Shown piece after piece: positions 6,016 through 7,185 of a DNA stretch of 7,185 nucleotides. The stretch spans positions 1 through 7,185 of the forward strand of contig SLKW01000204.1 of the NCBI GenBank assembly GCA_007134405.1, in the 5' to 3' direction. The DNA comes from Paracoccaceae bacterium (GTDB lineage Bacteria; Pseudomonadota; Alphaproteobacteria; Rhodobacterales; Rhodobacteraceae). The translations under genes and the position numbers were made by a program. The first letter of the stretch is position 1; each line of letters begins with the position of its first letter. The notes under the pieces are model-generated. The model did not search any database, had not been told where the DNA came from, and saw only the letters and a program-made list of their open reading frames with translations.

Positions 6016-6915
6016 ATGCCGGGCCGGAGGGCGATGGCGCCACCCTTGAAGATCGCGCTTCTGACCGCTGCGGCGATGGTGGCTTTCGCAGCAAATTCAG
6101 TGCTTAACCGCCTGGCGTTGGCGGGGGGGCATGTCGATGCGGTGAGCTTTACCGGCATCCGGCTCTTGTCGGGGGCGGTGATGCTGGGGGTGATCCTGGG
6201 GGTGCGGGGGCACCTGCCGGGCCGCGGGCGGATCGGGGGAAGCGGGGCGGGGGCGCTGGCGCTGTTTGGCTATGCGATTGCGTTTTCGCTGGCGTATCTG
6301 GCTCTGGGGGCGGGGACCGGGGCGCTGATCCTGTTCGCGGCGGTGCAGATCGGGATGGTCGGCTGGGCGGTCTTCCGGGGCGAGCGGCCGGGCCTGGTCG
6401 AGTGGCTGGGCTTCCTGATTGCGGGCGGGTTTCTCGCCCTGCTGCTGGCGCCGGGGCTGACCGCGCCGGATCCGCTGGCGGCGCTGCTGATGGCGGTGGC
6501 GGGCCTGTGCTGGGCGGTCTACACGCTGATCGGGCGGGGCTCCACCACGCCCTTGATCGACACTGCCGGCAACTTCATCCGGTGTCTGCCGGTGGCGCTG
6601 CTACTAATCCTGCCCGGACTTCTGTTGCAGACGGCCAGTCTTGCGGGCTGGGGCTATGCCATTGCTTCGGGGGCGATTGCGTCGGGGCTGGGGTATGCGA
6701 TCTGGTACAGCGTGCTGCCGGCGCTTGCGCGGACGACGGCGGCTTATGTGCAGCTGACGGTTCCCGCCATCGCCGCCTTGGGCGGCGTGATCTTCATCGC
6801 CGAACCGCTGACCCTGCGCCTTGTGCTGTGCTCGATTGGCATTCTCGGGGGAGTTGCGATGGCGCTGAGGGCGGCCGAGGCGCGGCGGCGGGCGGTTGGG
6901 TTTACGAAAGCTTGA
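6016..6915 (+). CDS. EamA/DMT family transporter, ten-helix exporter type
   Basis: This 299-residue, very hydrophobic inner-membrane protein has the drug/metabolite transporter fold of two EamA repeats with five helices each. Likely helices are about 11-31, 42-63, 77-97, 100-119, 127-147, 154-173, 184-204, 208-231, 240-262 and 266-286. Family landmarks are the early Asn in AANSVLNRLAL, the FTGIRLLSG segment of helix 2, AYLALGAGTGALILFAAVQ in helices 3-4, LCWAVYTLIGRGS opening the second repeat, and AYVQLTVPAIAALGGVIF with the C-terminal GILGGVAMAL helix. A short basic tail (EARRRAVGFTKA) follows. Members export amino acids, metabolites or drugs; the substrate cannot be read from the sequence. 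Glycine codons here are often GGG, whereas pyc favours GGC, consistent with lower expression or different codon selection. The gene is divergent from dodecin and has no same-strand partner downstream in the window. Confidence 0.88.
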   Translation: MPGRRAMAPPLKIALLTAAAMVAFAANSVLNRLALAGGHVDAVSFTGIRLLSGAVMLGVILGVRGHLPGRGRIGGSGAGALALFGYAIAFSLAYLALGAGTGALILFAAVQIGMVGWAVFRGERPGLVEWLGFLIAGGFLALLLAPGLTAPDPLAALLMAVAGLCWAVYTLIGRGSTTPLIDTAGNFIRCLPVALLLILPGLLLQTASLAGWGYAIASGAIASGLGYAIWYSVLPALARTTAAYVQLTVPAIAALGGVIFIAEPLTLRLVLCSIGILGGVAMALRAAEARRRAVGFTKA

Positions 6916-6996
6916 CGGGGCGTGCGCGGCTTGGCGGCGGACGTGTGGGGAAGCGGGGCGAGGGGCCTTGTTTTGTTGGGAATCCGGGTGACACAG

Positions 6997-7076
6997 GGCG
7001 TATGACAGGCGTACACAGGGCGTACACCGAGCGTATGACAGGTGTAGGACTCGCGTAGGACTCATGTAGGACGTTC
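6997..7076 (+). repeat. 11-bp tandem repeat array, right copy (7 units)
   Basis: GTA recurs at exactly 7000, 7011, 7022, 7033, 7044, 7055 and 7066, which is seven units with a strict 11-bp period. Inner units read GGCGTATGACA, GGCGTACACAG, GGCGTACACCG and AGCGTATGACA; the outer three shift to a GTAGGAC subtype. The first and fourth units match the reverse complement of left-array units at 10 of 11 positions, so the two arrays belong to one family in inverted orientation. The array starts about 80 bp after the transporter stop. No stem-loop or U-tract accompanies it, so it is not a standard terminator. Function is unknown. Confidence 0.88.
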
Positions 7077-7139
7077 TGACGCCGAATGGCGATGCCGGGG
7101 AGTGGAGTGCCGGGGGGAGGGGCTGGATCACGGGGCGCG

Positions 7140-7159
7140 GACCGGCGCGGCAGCCGGTC
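7140..7159. other. Perfect 7-bp GC hairpin near the right edge
   Basis: GACCGGC (7140-7146) pairs perfectly with GCCGGTC (7153-7159) around a 6-nt loop. No T-run follows on either strand. It may belong to the end or leader of a gene beyond the window. The surrounding 7077-7185 stretch shows no supported gene. Confidence 0.35.
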
Positions 7160-7185
7160 TGCGCGGGGCTCAGCTGCGGGGCGGC

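Noticed and set aside
5592..6158. A 188-residue dodecin with a long N-terminal extension
   Set aside because: The extra residues are low-complexity, run into the transporter gene, and bypass a near-perfect ribosome site in front of the normal dodecin start.
6909..7185. Minus-strand frame open from the right edge to about 6907, as a possible 3' end of a gene
   Set aside because: It is Pro/Arg-rich, runs through the 11-bp array, and shows no family resemblance. A gene entering from outside cannot be fully excluded.

Overview
This GC-rich window has the gene content and sequence style of an alphaproteobacterium, most likely of the Rhodobacterales (Rhodobacter, Rhodovulum or Paracoccus relatives). 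The pointers are a Usg-family gene, a single-chain pyruvate carboxylase whose key residues match the Rhizobium etli enzyme with a constant offset of eight positions, a short dodecin, and very GC-rich third codon positions. The assignment is inferred from protein style, not from a marker gene.

Layout. Positions 1-482 are non-coding: GC-rich hairpins near the left end, a perfectly phased array of 11-bp repeats (182-280), and an AT-rich stretch (about 397-460) that probably holds a promoter. Three rightward genes follow with 54-bp gaps: usg (483-752), an FMN-dependent alpha-hydroxy-acid (probably L-lactate) dehydrogenase (807-1952) and pyruvate carboxylase pyc (2007-5453). A convergent gap of 138 bp carries two stem-loops on the minus strand, one followed at a distance by a U-tract. 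A leftward dodecin gene (5592-5798) comes next, then a 217-bp divergent region, then a rightward ten-helix EamA/DMT exporter (6016-6915). The last 270 bp are non-coding and hold a second 11-bp repeat array (about 6997-7076) and a perfect hairpin near the end.

How the genes may work together. If the dehydrogenase uses L-lactate, it makes pyruvate and passes electrons to the respiratory chain, and Pyc carboxylates that pyruvate to oxaloacetate. The pair would then form a lactate-to-oxaloacetate anaplerotic unit, with Usg as a conserved partner of unknown function. Dodecin (flavin storage or buffering) and the EamA transporter look like separate transcription units.

Most notable signals. The two 11-bp arrays belong to one repeat family (consensus about RGCGTATGRCA), lie in opposite orientation about 6.7 kb apart, and bracket the gene block. 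The dodecin lacks both residues that normally form the flavin pocket: the stacking Trp position is Gly and the Gln position is Lys, with a Trp displaced by two residues. No new defence system, mobile element, RNA gene or CRISPR array is visible; the genes themselves are ordinary housekeeping genes.
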